12,290 nucleotides of DNA from positions 75,161 to 87,450 of the forward strand of contig MU647541.1 of the NCBI GenBank assembly GCA_026770585.1, in the 5' to 3' direction. The notes beneath the pieces were generated by a model. That model did not search any database. It saw only the letters and a list, made by a program, of their open reading frames with translations, and was not told the DNA's origin. The stretch is from Baffinella frigidus. Taxonomy: Eukaryota; Cryptophyceae; Cryptomonadales; Baffinellaceae. Of the stretch, positions 1-7,764 are shown one piece after another. The position numbers and the translations under genes are program-made. Each line of letters opens with the position of its first letter. Position 1 is the first letter of the stretch.

Positions 1-58
1 CCCCTAACCCCACACCCCACACCCCACAACCCAACCCAAACCCCAAACCCCAAACCGC
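1..58 (+). repeat. Degenerate telomere-like C-rich tract
   Basis: CCCCTAACCCCACACCCCAC then CCCCAAACCCCAAACCCCAA. The orientation (C-rich strand running 5' to 3' from the left edge) is that of a left chromosome end, but it also matches the intronic TTTGGGG array at 8055-8187 on the other strand. It could be either. Confidence 0.6.
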
Positions 59-274
59 ACCCGCAGTGATGCTCAGTGGATGCGCGAACTTACACGCGGT
101 AACTCACGGGGGCCATTCAAGGGGGGAAGTTCAAGAGAGCAAGACTCTATTACAAGGCCCGGCAGTGCAAGGAAGCAAGACTCTGGTCTCATCCCGCCAA
201 GTATTTAAACTAAAATACCGGTGGGATTATGTTCAGCCTGAAGTGGACAAATTTGCAACTTCTCACGCAAAACG

Positions 275-358
275 TCACACCCTCTCGCACACCCTCTCAC
301 ACCCTCTCGCACACCCTCGAGCGTGTGATGCGCGTCGTCAGCGACATCCCTGCGGGGC
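275..358 (+). repeat. 84 bp repeat unit, copy A
   Basis: Nested CACACCCTCTCGCACACCCT units, then CTCGAG, then GTGTGATGCGCGTCGTCAGC and GACATCCCTGCGGGGC. It differs from copy C (1830-1913) at one of 84 bases, which breaks the CTCGAG-centred palindrome. Confidence 0.9.
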
Positions 359-518
359 TCTGAGATACCTGGGCGTAGGTCGACGGGCGTCCAAACCCGA
401 GCTTTTCCTTTTGAGCCCCGTCCGAGTGTTCAATTCACACTTCAGGCAGAACATGACGCCGTAAGTCATTTAATGTAAATTTAATGTAAATTAACGCATT
501 TAATTTAAAATACTGTAG

Positions 519-700
519 AGCTATTCCGGTAGGACTTGTCTGTTTTTCGACTTCGAGACTTCGAGACTTCAAGACTTCATTTGTACCATGAAATTTGAAA
601 CGGGGCGTTTCAAAACGTTTTACGCCCGTTAAAACCGTCTTGAAGTCTGAAATCTTGAAATCTCGAAGTCGAAACGCGGACGGGTCCTACCGGAATGGCT
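519..700. repeat. 182 bp fold-back element with ~62 bp imperfect arms
   Basis: Left arm 519-580 (CTATTCCGGTAGGAC ... TTTCGACTTCGAGACTTC) is matched in reverse complement by 637-700 (GAAGTCTGAAATCTTG ... GGTCCTACCGGAATGGCT). The loop holds a further small hairpin around GGGCGT and ACGCCC. The flanks on both sides are AT-rich with TTAAT/GAATTC motifs. It could be a MITE. Confidence 0.85.
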
Positions 701-972
701 CCATTCTGAATGAATTCAAAATACCAATTATTTTGAATTAATCATTTTGAATTCATTCAAAACAGTAATTAATTCAAAATCCTCGGCGCGAGTAGGTTGG
801 GCCGGGGTTCGGGTCTCGCTGCCTGTCGGCATACTTGCTTTCGCTGGAGGGGGGGCGGACGTTGCTACGATCGCACACGCGGAGGGGGGGGGTCGATTGC
901 CCGGCAGATCACGCCCTCAACGGTCACTTCTCACAGCGCTAGAACATCCCCAGATGATGGATTGACACCCTC

Positions 973-1069
973 TCACACCCTCTCGCACACCCTCTCACAC
1001 CCTCTCGCACACCCTCGAGGGTGTGATGCGCGTCGTCAGCGACATCGTCTTCTTCTTCTTCTTCTTCTT
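973..1069 (+). repeat. 84 bp repeat unit, copy B, ending in a (CTT)n microsatellite
   Basis: 973-1046 is identical to copy C over 74 bases. At GACATC it switches abruptly to a TCT/CTT repeat (1048-1069) in place of CCCTGCGGGGC. Confidence 0.9.
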
Positions 1070-1185
1070 TATTGACCTCGTGAAGTCCCTGCAAACAGGT
1101 CCTGAGCCTTCTGAAAAGAGACCACACTACTAAATGCCAACATATTGACCGTTGCGAACAGAGTGAGTAGCTTCATCTCGAAAGA

Positions 1186-1337
1186 TACCACCAACCCTCA
1201 CAGCCTGAGCAAATCGTCGAATTTGAGGTTACGTATTTCCCTTGGAGCCGCCGGATTCCGGCGTCCGTGGAGCCATTTTGCCTTGACATTGAAAATCGAA
1301 AATCTTCGATTTGCTCAGCCCGTGAGGGTTGGTGGTA
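1186..1337. repeat. 152 bp inverted repeat with ~38 bp arms
   Basis: TACCACCAACCCTCAC at 1186-1201 and its exact complement at 1322-1337 form the outer 16 bp. Then come two mismatches and an 11 bp match of TGAGCAAATCG with CGATTTGCTCA. The spacer includes CGCCGGATTCCGGCG, a small palindrome. Confidence 0.85.
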
Positions 1338-1463
1338 CCTGACTCAGTTCCCTAACAGCCGACCATCAGATACATAGGGCCCCTGACTAAGTTTTGGGAG
1401 CCCCCTAAGAACTTCGCAGTGTGCCCTACGTTTTGTGCTGGTACATAATTCACAACGGCCTAG

Positions 1464-1584
1464 TACAGGGGTACCTCGCTCATAAGAAACCAACCCCCCC
1501 TAGGGCCCTACAGTAGGCCCATGCCTAGGGCCCCATGGTGGTCCTAGGGGGGTGGGCGTTTCTTATGAGCGAGGTACCCCTGTA
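1464..1584. mobile_element. Complete 121 bp TIR element (MITE-like), TA-flanked
   Basis: Perfect 27 bp inverted ends at 1464-1490 and 1558-1584, with the same ends as at 7512. The interior is itself partly self-complementary (CCCTAGGGCC, CCTAGGGCCCC and GGTGGTCCTAGGGGGG). TA begins and ends the repeat, consistent with a TA target duplication. It is non-autonomous. Confidence 0.88.
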
Positions 1585-1703
1585 TACCCACACAGCGGAC
1601 TTCGAAGAGATTTTGAATAACCCCTAAGCGATGAGATCTAGGACCATATAGTAGGCAACCCGTAGGGGCATAGGGGGGTTCCTACGGATGAGGTAACGGA
1701 AAC

Positions 1704-1722
1704 TCGGGCACTGAGTGCCCGA
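1704..1722. other. Small perfect inverted repeat
   Basis: TCGGGCACT, G, AGTGCCCGA: 9 bp arms with a one-base centre. Between 1585 and 1815 nothing else is recognised. Confidence 0.7.
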
Positions 1723-1815
1723 AAATCCCTTCGTAGCCCGCTGTATGGCGTTAGTCGCTCGGCGCGTTTTCTAACAAATGAGTCGAGTGTCCTCTCGTGT
1801 GGTGTTGCGAGTCTA

Positions 1816-1913
1816 GCTGACGACGCGCATCACACCCTCTCGCACACCCTCTCACACCCTCTCGCACACCCTCGAGGGTGTGATGCGCGTCGTCAGCGAC
1901 ATCCCTGCGGGGC
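1816..1913 (+). repeat. 84 bp repeat unit, copy C, as a 24 bp-arm hairpin
   Basis: 1830-1913 is the unit. An added left arm (1816-1839, beginning GCTGACGACGCGCAT) is the perfect reverse complement of 1874-1897, giving 24 bp arms around a 34 nt loop. Inside lies an 18 bp perfect palindrome, CACACCCTCGAGGGTGTG, at 1865-1882. Confidence 0.9.
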
Positions 1914-2355
1914 CCGCGGAGGGCCTCCAGGTAGCGGTTGACTGATCTAATCTCAAATAACGATTTTCCGAAAGGGTCTCTGTCACCGAAAATTACTACA
2001 CAATTTGATCATACTAGTAATAAGAAAGCGTCTGCGTAGTAAATTTCATTGGAGAGAAACCCTTTTTAGAAAGGCTTTTCAGAAATGAGATGAGAGATTT
2101 CCCTGGTACTGACGCTTCCCGCCCTGGTACAAACTACCCCCCCCACCCCCCCCTCTCTCCCCCAGCTGAAACAGGTTACGGGGTGCAGCAGATTTAACGG
2201 TTTTATAATTACTATTAATCGTTCAGCCAAAACCAGGGTGGTAAGGTCACCTGAACCAGATGAACATGTTCGTTTACGAGAGGTGAACATTTAGGTAACA
2301 CATGGTGGTGTTACGACTGGTGAGCTTTTTGGTAACACATGATATTGTATCACCT

Positions 2356-2396
2356 GGGTCGCAGCGAAGTTTTGGCCCAAAACTCCGCTGCGACCC
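2356..2396. other. Near-perfect 41 bp palindrome
   Basis: Arms 2356-2375 (GGGTCGCAGCGAAGTTTTGG) and 2377-2396 are reverse complements with one mismatch and a one-base centre (2376). The mismatch is A/C in + strand RNA and a G-U wobble in minus strand RNA. From 1914 to 2640 no gene is supported. Confidence 0.85.
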
Positions 2397-2600
2397 CGCC
2401 ATGGTGCCCCCCAATTGAATAATTTCAAAAACCTGGGCAATGAAATGGTCTTTGCTGGTAATATTAAAGCAGTCGTGTAGTAATTTATTTGGGGGAAGAA
2501 TTAATTTAAAAACGGTTCCATATGTAATTATTCATAGGAACATGACTGACACAGTAGCACTTTTTAAGACCCACACCATTTGAGGGTGGTTGTTGATACA

Positions 2601-2623
2601 GTGGGCATAAAATCCATGCCCAC
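2601..2623. other. 8 bp stem-loop
   Basis: GTGGGCAT, AAAATCC, ATGCCCAC: perfect stem with a 7 nt loop. Confidence 0.7.
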
Positions 2624-2650
2624 CATAGCATAAACGTGCAACTGATTCAG

Positions 2651-2673
2651 TACAGGGGTACCTCGCTCATAAG
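2651..2673 (+). mobile_element. Solo left end of the TIR element
   Basis: TACAGGGGTACCTCGCTCAT then AAG is identical to the left end of the complete elements, but no right end follows. It lies 12 bp past the putative donor of the 2686-2959 exon, so it would fall inside that intron. Confidence 0.75.
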
Positions 2674-2685
2674 GCTCGCGCTCAC

Positions 2686-2959
2686 CGGTGGGATCTGGTG
2701 AAGCCGAGCACTTGTCGCCGTTGCGCACGGAGGCGCCCGGGTTGGCCGCGCAGGGTGAGATGCGGCCGTGGCGCGCCTCCGAGGAGTCGCTGCCTGCTGC
2801 CATCCGCTCCGGAGGAGAAGGAGGGGCGGCGCCCGACGCGGATGGTGTCGGAGGCGCTGCGCTGCTGTCGGCGAAGGCCGCCAGCGCGCTGGGTCGATCC
2901 GCGGTTGGGATCGCTGCCGAAAACTTTGCTGCAACGAACGTCTTGACGCTCTGAAGCAT
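2686..2959 (-). CDS. Putative first coding exon, Ala/Ser/Pro-rich, unknown product
   Basis: ATG at 2959-2957 opens 91 codons plus one base before a good donor, GTGAGC, at 2685-2680. The product starts MLQSVKTFVAAKFSAAIPTA and is Ala, Ser and Pro rich, with no recognised domain. GC is high and the other frames here are open too, which weakens the case. The start context, the donor and the position of the TIR end just past the donor argue for an exon. I could not identify the next exon. Confidence 0.4.
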
Positions 2960-3208
2960 GGCTCAGGTCTTGTGGATCGCGGCGTCAGCCGCGCTCCACT
3001 CTAAAGGGTTCCCCGGAGAACCAGGTCAGCGCACCATTGTTTGGGAGGGATAGAGCAGGCGTGCACTCCAAGCCAGACGTCCAAGAGTGTCTCCTTTACT
3101 CCATTCCCAGGATGAGGAAACCCCTTCAGGGTTCCTCGATTACTCAACTAAGCAATGGCTCCAAGGGTAGGCCTACGGCCTAGAGCGTACCAGCTCTCTC
3201 AGGGAGTC

Positions 3209-3235
3209 CTAGGACAGTTCTACCTACTGTCCTAG
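3209..3235. other. 10 bp stem-loop
   Basis: CTAGGACAGT, TCTACCT, ACTGTCCTAG: perfect 10 bp stem with a 7 nt loop. From 2960 to 3231 no gene is seen. Confidence 0.75.
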
Positions 3236-3552
3236 TACTCCGTTACATTGACGGATTTGTACCGCACACCCAGCTTGAGAATAGGGGTGGGAGGTTCTCT
3301 AGATAGCCCCTTTCCAGCCCCTCTGGAAGCCACGAACGAGCGAAGGGCTGCGCGGATTTGACGGCGGTCTGCAGCTCCGGTCCGAGAGAAAGGATGGGAG
3401 GAAGGGGTGGGCACCCTGCTGGATTGATTGCGTGTGGCTGTCCGCACCATCCCCGCCAGCAGCTCCGAGATGCGAGCGCTGTGCTGCTTGATGGGCGAGA
3501 GTTTCGCGGCCTGGGATGCGTCCCCGTGCACAGCGAAACGCACCGCAACCAT
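3232..3552 (-). CDS. Weak open frame, unknown product
   Basis: ATG at 3552-3550 opens 106 codons starting MVAVRFAVHGDASQAAKLSP. The first 40 or so codons are GC-rich at third positions and read as balanced protein. The later part is Ser/Pro/Arg-rich and may be intron. Two other minus frames overlap it. No family is recognised. Confidence 0.22.
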   Translation of the reverse strand: MVAVRFAVHGDASQAAKLSPIKQHSARISELLAGMVRTATRNQSSRVPTPSSHPFSRTGAADRRQIRAALRSFVASRGAGKGLSREPPTPILKLGVRYKSVNVTEY

Positions 3553-3659
3553 CGGCGGCAGGCGGCTGGTGAGAGACCGACATGAGAGCTCAGGTTATGA
3601 GCTCGGAAGGCCTGATCGCCAAGCCACTTATGGCTTGGGGTTAACTTGAGATCCCTCAA

Positions 3660-4456
3660 CTTAAGAAGGCCTTACATGTAAGGAACTTGACGGAAAGTCA
3701 ATCGGCAGCGTGAAGGGGACGTGATCATTAAAGGGAGAAGGAAATGGCTCCAAGGGTTCCTCGAGAATCCCTGGTCCCAGTTCTTGATCCAAGAATAATC
3801 CTGACACGAATCTCTCGTCTCCAGCGTCTGCGGTACCCTTGCCCCTCCTTGTGAGTAGGAATCCCCTGCTCACCTTCTGTACGCTCACCGAGCTCTATTA
3901 GGTACAAGCCCTGTAGACCTACGCACCTTCTTCACAAGGAACCGCAAGAAGGTAACATAGAAAAAGCAGCGAATCCCCCTCAGGGATCCTCGCAAAACGC
4001 TGCCCACGCCCACCCCACCCGCCCGCCCGCACTCCACAAGGTCCACCCATCCCACCCCTCCTCGGAACATCGGTCGTCCCCAGCGCCCCAGGTCCCTCGC
4101 CCGCCTCCCCTCAACAGATTCTCAACCCCAAAAATTCCCCGGCCCCCACCCCGGCAACCTCCAAGCCCACACCGGCCACGCACCCGCTCGCCGCGCAGCA
4201 AGCCGACCACCGCTCCGCTACTCGGGCTCCGCTGCGCACCGCAAGATGCCAAGCACATCGACACCGCGCCCCATCGCGTCATCGCAGCTGAGCATCCCCT
4301 CCCACACAAAACCCGAAAGAAAAATCTCCCACAAGAAGAATTTCCCGGATGGCAGGCCACACCGAACACACAGCTGGGTGCAACCACGACAGCCGCACTA
4401 ACACGGTGCTCAGCAAGCGCAGAGCACCATCGGGCTCGGAATCCGAGCCTGCAATG
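3660..4456. other. No supported gene; C-rich low-complexity stretch
   Basis: 3660-3960 shares short blocks (ATGGCTCCAAGGGT and GGGTTCCTCGA) with 3121-3170 in changed order. 4000-4340 is C-rich with one long open + frame lacking an ATG (Pro/Arg/His-rich) and an open minus frame of Gly/Arg/Cys. Both look compositional. Confidence 0.5.
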
Positions 4457-5100
4457 TCCTTCACTCACCCCACAAGAACCACCCTCTATCCCCTCTTCAC
4501 GAGCCTCTGCACTGGAGCGCTAAACGCGACCCGAAAGCAAAAATACTTGCTCTGCAGATCTTTTCTACGGAAAGGCGTGTCGTTGGGCCAAGTTGGGAGC
4601 ATTTAAAACCTCAAGGACCTAAATGATTGATACATTCGCTGCTTTATCAACTTGTGTTCTTGATTTCTGACACTTGATTGAACTTAACTCCGCTGACTCA
4701 CATTGACACTTCGGGGCACATTGTGACAACCCAGGCTAGGCCATCCACATTTCTCTCATCTCGCCTCTGATGCCTGGCTGATCTCATCTCACACCCCCAC
4801 ACAATTCCTCTCACCTTGTGGGGTATCCGTGCCTGGAGCTCTTATACTTCAGCCATGGGATACCATGAGCCTCCGAACAAGGCTGACTTGGGTTCGGTGT
4901 GTGTGTGAGAGCGCGTTCCTCTTTGGGACCTTCACACACACCAAAAGAGCCACCCTGTATCCCCTCTTCACGAGCTTCTGCACTGGAGAGCTAAACGCGA
5001 CCCGAAAGCAAAAATGCTTTCTCTGCAGTCCTTTCTACGGAAGGGCGTGTCGTTGGCATATGTTGGGCGAAAACAAAACCTAAAGGACCTAAAGGACCTA
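4457..5100. repeat. Direct duplication of ~165 bp (4457-4620 and 4929-5100)
   Basis: The copies share TATCCCCTCTTCACGAGC, CTAAACGCGACCCGAAAGCA and TCTACGGAA-GGCGTGTCGTT, with scattered differences and small indels. On the minus strand each has a CTGCAG followed by an open stretch reading F-C-F-R-V-A-F-S-x-P-V-Q, which may be an exon edge. About 308 bp of non-repeat sequence lies between them. Confidence 0.8.
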
Positions 5101-6074
5101 ATGGCCCCTAAAAATCCCCCACAGGCGACCCACAGGCATGGATTAATTCCCAACTCGTGACTTTCTGGAGGGAAAAAGGGGGATTGGCTGGGGCTGGGAA
5201 AGAACCAACGGTGTCCTGGCTGGGGTTGGTGCGCGCTGGGGATTTTTCCTGCGTGTTTGCTTCCGCATGAGGTTTGGTGTGTGTTGCCCCGCGCTCGGAA
5301 GCCTCCACCTCTCTCATCGTTCTGACCCCATGGGGTTGGGCAGAGACCCCAGCACATCACGCGCACCGCTGTCGGCTCTCCTCACGGGTGGTGCGTTTCT
5401 TTTCCCGTTAAACACCACCCGATGTCCTCTTTTCGGGTCCTAATTTCGCTCCCCTAAGCTAAGGCGATGCCGCGAGAGAGCGCGATTCGGTCGGTTTGTT
5501 GGTTTTCATTCAAAATCGCCTCGCGCCTTGCCCCCGCATACCGTGCCTTGGACCGCGGGGATGATGTGAGAGGCGAACTCTAAACTAGAACGTGAACCTC
5601 GCCTAGAGGTCCACTCTCAGCCCGCGTGTCCTTACTCGTGTAACCTCGTGCGTGTCCTTCCTTGTAGCTCCTAAACCCCGGTTAATGATACGCACCCGCT
5701 GCTTCCCCGGAACTGAACTCCTGGTTGCGAGGCCTCGACGCGGCCTGCCGCCCCGTCTGCAAGGTGTGATCCTGGTGGTGTGCAGATTGGGACGGTGGGA
5801 CGGTGTTCGGGTCAAGGTCTGCGTTCTAGCAGGTCACAGCCCAACCATCTATGACCATTCTTCCGCCAGTCTTTTTTAGAATCTGTAATGATACACGGGG
5901 TGCTCCGAGAAGCGCATCGGGCGCAACAACCCCACCCGGGGTCTCCACCCCTCCTGTGGGTCAATCCTGGCTCTGTGTGATGAAGCCCGCCGTGCGTCGC
6001 GGCGGAGGTACGTCCCCGCGTCTTGCGAGGAGCGTCCCTACGCCGCGTGGTAGTCTATGCAGCGTCTTCCGGAG
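5101..6074. other. No supported gene
   Basis: Short open frames occur on both strands, such as a 69-codon minus frame at 5108-5317, but none has recognisable protein character or splice support. A loose inverted repeat, GGGTGGTG / CACCACCC, spans about 5386-5420, and CTAAAGGAC units sit at 5080-5100. Confidence 0.5.
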
Positions 6075-6442
6075 TTAAGGGGGAGGGGAAATCAATCCCA
6101 GGTCGCGATCTTGGTTCATGAAAAGGTGTACCACCGCACGCAGGCGAACCCCCCCGTCGTTTGCACGCCACGACTGTGCCTTCTCCTCTGCCGTCACCTT
6201 GAAAACGCCGAACCGCGCCACCTTGTTCACCTCGCACGGGGTGTCGGCGGTCCCGATTTCGCATTCGCAAACTTGGCGCAGGATCTTATCGTAGCTGTCA
6301 AGGATGGAAAACGTGGCGTGTACCCTGCCCGGATCGGTCCCATGTGTAAAGAATGAAATGAATTGTGTTTCGTATGGTTCGGATGACACAAACGACGATA
6401 TCGAGCACCACCCTGCATACCCCCCGCCGAAGTCATGTGTCT
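6075..6442 (-). CDS. Terminal exon of a MATH-like (TRAF-C-like) domain protein, partial
   Basis: Acceptor TTTTTTCCTTTCAG ends at 6443; the exon then runs as AG plus 122 codons including TAA at 6077-6075. The protein is soluble and mixed in composition with no low complexity. It shows TQFISFFTHGTDPGRVHATF, then SILDSYDKIL, then RFGVFKVTAEE and NDGGVRLRAVVHLF. That order (a strand S-x-F, then v-A-x-F-s-I-l-d, then F-G-x-x-x-[FV] and a closing N-D-x-x-x-[LV]-R-x-x-V-H) resembles the second half of MATH domains, which bind peptides in adaptor and ubiquitin-ligase proteins. The frame also stays open upstream to 6527, so an unspliced start there is possible, but the acceptor is very strong. The domain call is a pattern match by eye. 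Confidence 0.5.
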
Positions 6443-6530
6443 CTGAAAGGAAAAAATCATTACCACCCCAGGCGTCGGCTTGCCAGTTGAAGACCCACGA
6501 CGTCGGTGACCCCGCCGCGAGACGCAATTC

Positions 6531-6787
6531 CCTACACTTGTACCTTTGGGGGGAAGATTGCGGTTGAAACTGCCTTGCAATCGTGGGGTTATCTAGTTGG
6601 AAATACCCAGAGCACGTGTTGTCACCAGTCGCCCATCGCAGGTTGGCCTACTCGGCCACTTTAGTGATGTGTGGGCACCTGCAGGGCGGTTCACGTGTTT
6701 GCACCCTACACTTGTACCATTGAGGGTTGGGGGTCGCGGTTGAAACTGGCCTACAATCGTGGGGTTGTCTAGTTCGAAATACCTAGA
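6531..6787. repeat. Direct duplication of ~80 bp (6531-6610 and 6705-6787)
   Basis: Both copies begin CCTACACTTGTACC, continue through CGGTTGAAACTG and AATCGTGGGGTT and end near TCTAGTT-GAAATACC. They differ by scattered changes. About 94 bp of unrelated sequence separates them. On the minus strand each carries a pyrimidine/CAG stretch just upstream of the MATH-like exon, so they may be echoes of an exon edge. Confidence 0.8.
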
Positions 6788-6843
6788 GAGACTCTCTCTC
6801 GCACCCGCGCGCGCGCGCGCGCACGCTCCCGGTCTCTCTTTCT

Positions 6844-6888
<45 letters not shown>
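6786..6888. repeat. Compound microsatellite: (CG)n then (CT)n
   Basis: An alternating CG run at about 6805-6822 is followed by a 40 bp CT repeat at 6849-6888. The CG run has Z-DNA-forming character. No coding signal. Confidence 0.9.
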
Positions 6889-6891
<3 letters not shown>

Positions 6892-6948
6892 CCTGGTGCG
6901 ATGAAAAGGCCTCATTGCATTTCGCTCATACAGTACATGTACATGGGG

Positions 6949-7010
6949 TACATGTGTACCTCTCTCTCGTGAGAAAGAGCCACCCCCCCTACATGTAGGA
7001 CCACCGTAGG
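6949..7010 (+). mobile_element. Decayed copy of the 120 bp TIR element (one end)
   Basis: TACATGTGTACCTCTCTCTC then GTGAGAAAGAGCCACCCCCC resembles the left end and inner C-run of the complete elements at 1464 and 7512, and its complement matches the GGTGGTCCTA-GGGGGG part of the element's other half. No matching right end is clear. Confidence 0.4.
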
Positions 7011-7092
7011 ATCCGATGCAGAGGCCTACTATGCAGGGTGGTACAGGTGTACGAGGAGGCACTTTATTACTAGCACCGACAGGATTCTCCCT

Positions 7093-7220
7093 GCGTTTTC
7101 TCGACTTTAAGAAAACATGGACCGACCGATTTCATGCGTTTTCTCAACCTTAAGAAAAACGGACCGACCTGATTCTGCCTCCGATTTCTTATTTTAAGAA
7201 AACACAGACCGTCCGACCCT
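7093..7220. repeat. Three-unit tandem repeat, period 43-45 bp
   Basis: Units start at 7093, 7136 and 7181. Each has TTTCT, a short spacer, TTAAGAAAA and then GACCG-CCGA. Every unit contains a small fold-back (TTTTCT and AGAAAA). Confidence 0.75.
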
Positions 7221-7231
7221 CGAGCAAGAGT

Positions 7232-7256
7232 GTTCTTGTAGCCGAGGTACCCCTGT
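7232..7256 (+). mobile_element. Solo right end of the TIR element
   Basis: GTTCTTGTAGCCGAGGTACC followed by CCTGTA matches the right TIR of the complete elements apart from a few changes. No intact left partner is seen nearby. Confidence 0.6.
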
Positions 7257-7329
7257 ACTAAGTGGACCGCACTAAGTGGATCACTCTCCGACTGGCTGGC
7301 GGGCAGCCGGGCGGCTATCCCGCAAGCCA

Positions 7330-7349
7330 GGGGGGCAAAACTGCCCCCC
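7330..7349. other. GC-rich stem-loop
   Basis: Perfect 8 bp stem GGGGGGCA / TGCCCCCC with loop AAAC. It lies in a 7260-7500 stretch with no gene. That stretch also shares CCCTACAGTAGG with the interior of the TIR element at 1464. Confidence 0.7.
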
Positions 7350-7511
7350 GACCGGTCCTAGGCAGGTCCTGGGTCCCTACAGTAGGGCGATGCACCTACT
7401 GGCCACTTAGGGGATAGGCCCTTGGCAGCCTGCACAGCCGCTGCCCCTCCCCCCAGGGGGTGTCTGCGGCAGCCCGGGGGGCAGGGGGGGCGGAGCAGCC
7501 ATGGTTGCTGG

Positions 7512-7628
7512 TACAGGGGTACCTCGCTCATAAGAAAGTGCCGTCCCCTAGGACCCCAGGCCCATGTATATGGCCCTATGGTCGTCCTGGGGGGGGGGAC
7601 GCTTTCTTGTGAGCGAGGTACCCCTGTA
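7512..7628. mobile_element. Complete 117 bp TIR element (MITE-like), TA-flanked
   Basis: The 27 bp ends (7512-7538 and 7602-7628) are inverted copies with one mismatch, starting TACAGGGGTACCTCGCTCAT. They include a TA at each outer edge, as expected of a TA-target element such as Tc1/mariner-derived MITEs. There is no coding capacity. It sits just downstream of the transporter stop codon, presumably in its 3' UTR. Confidence 0.85.
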
Positions 7629-7637
7629 GCCGCGCGG

Positions 7638-7764
7638 TTATTGCACCTTGACGGCCGCTGCGCCTTCGGCTCCGGGGGGAACGACGTCTAGCGCGGGGGG
7701 CGCGGGGGGGGCGGCGGCGGGGGGGGCGATAGCTGCGTGGTAGCGGTCGTAGGAAAAGAGGATC
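7638..7764 (-). CDS. Transporter exon 6 (terminal exon, Ala/Pro-rich tail, stop)
   Basis: 127 nt: acceptor CTAAACCAG, one G completing a Gly codon, 41 codons and TAA at 7640-7638. It begins ILFSYDRYHAAIAPP, which finishes the last membrane helix with the small-aromatic pattern usual there, then a low-complexity Ala/Pro tail ending AAAVKVQ. G/C homopolymers (for example 7702-7710 and 7720-7726) make this the exon most open to sequencing indels. A TIR element starts 9 bp past the stop, in the presumed 3' UTR. Confidence 0.85.

Noticed and set aside
66-464. 132-codon + frame at the left edge
   Set aside because: Half of it is translation of the 84 bp repeat (HTLSHTLSHPLAHP); no protein character outside it.
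3980-4468. 162-codon minus frame rich in Gly, Arg and Cys
   Set aside because: It follows from the C-rich + strand composition. No motif and no splice support.
5108-5317. 69-codon minus frame
   Set aside because: Hydrophilic with no motif, and open by chance in a moderately GC-rich stretch. Recorded only as part of the gene-free region.
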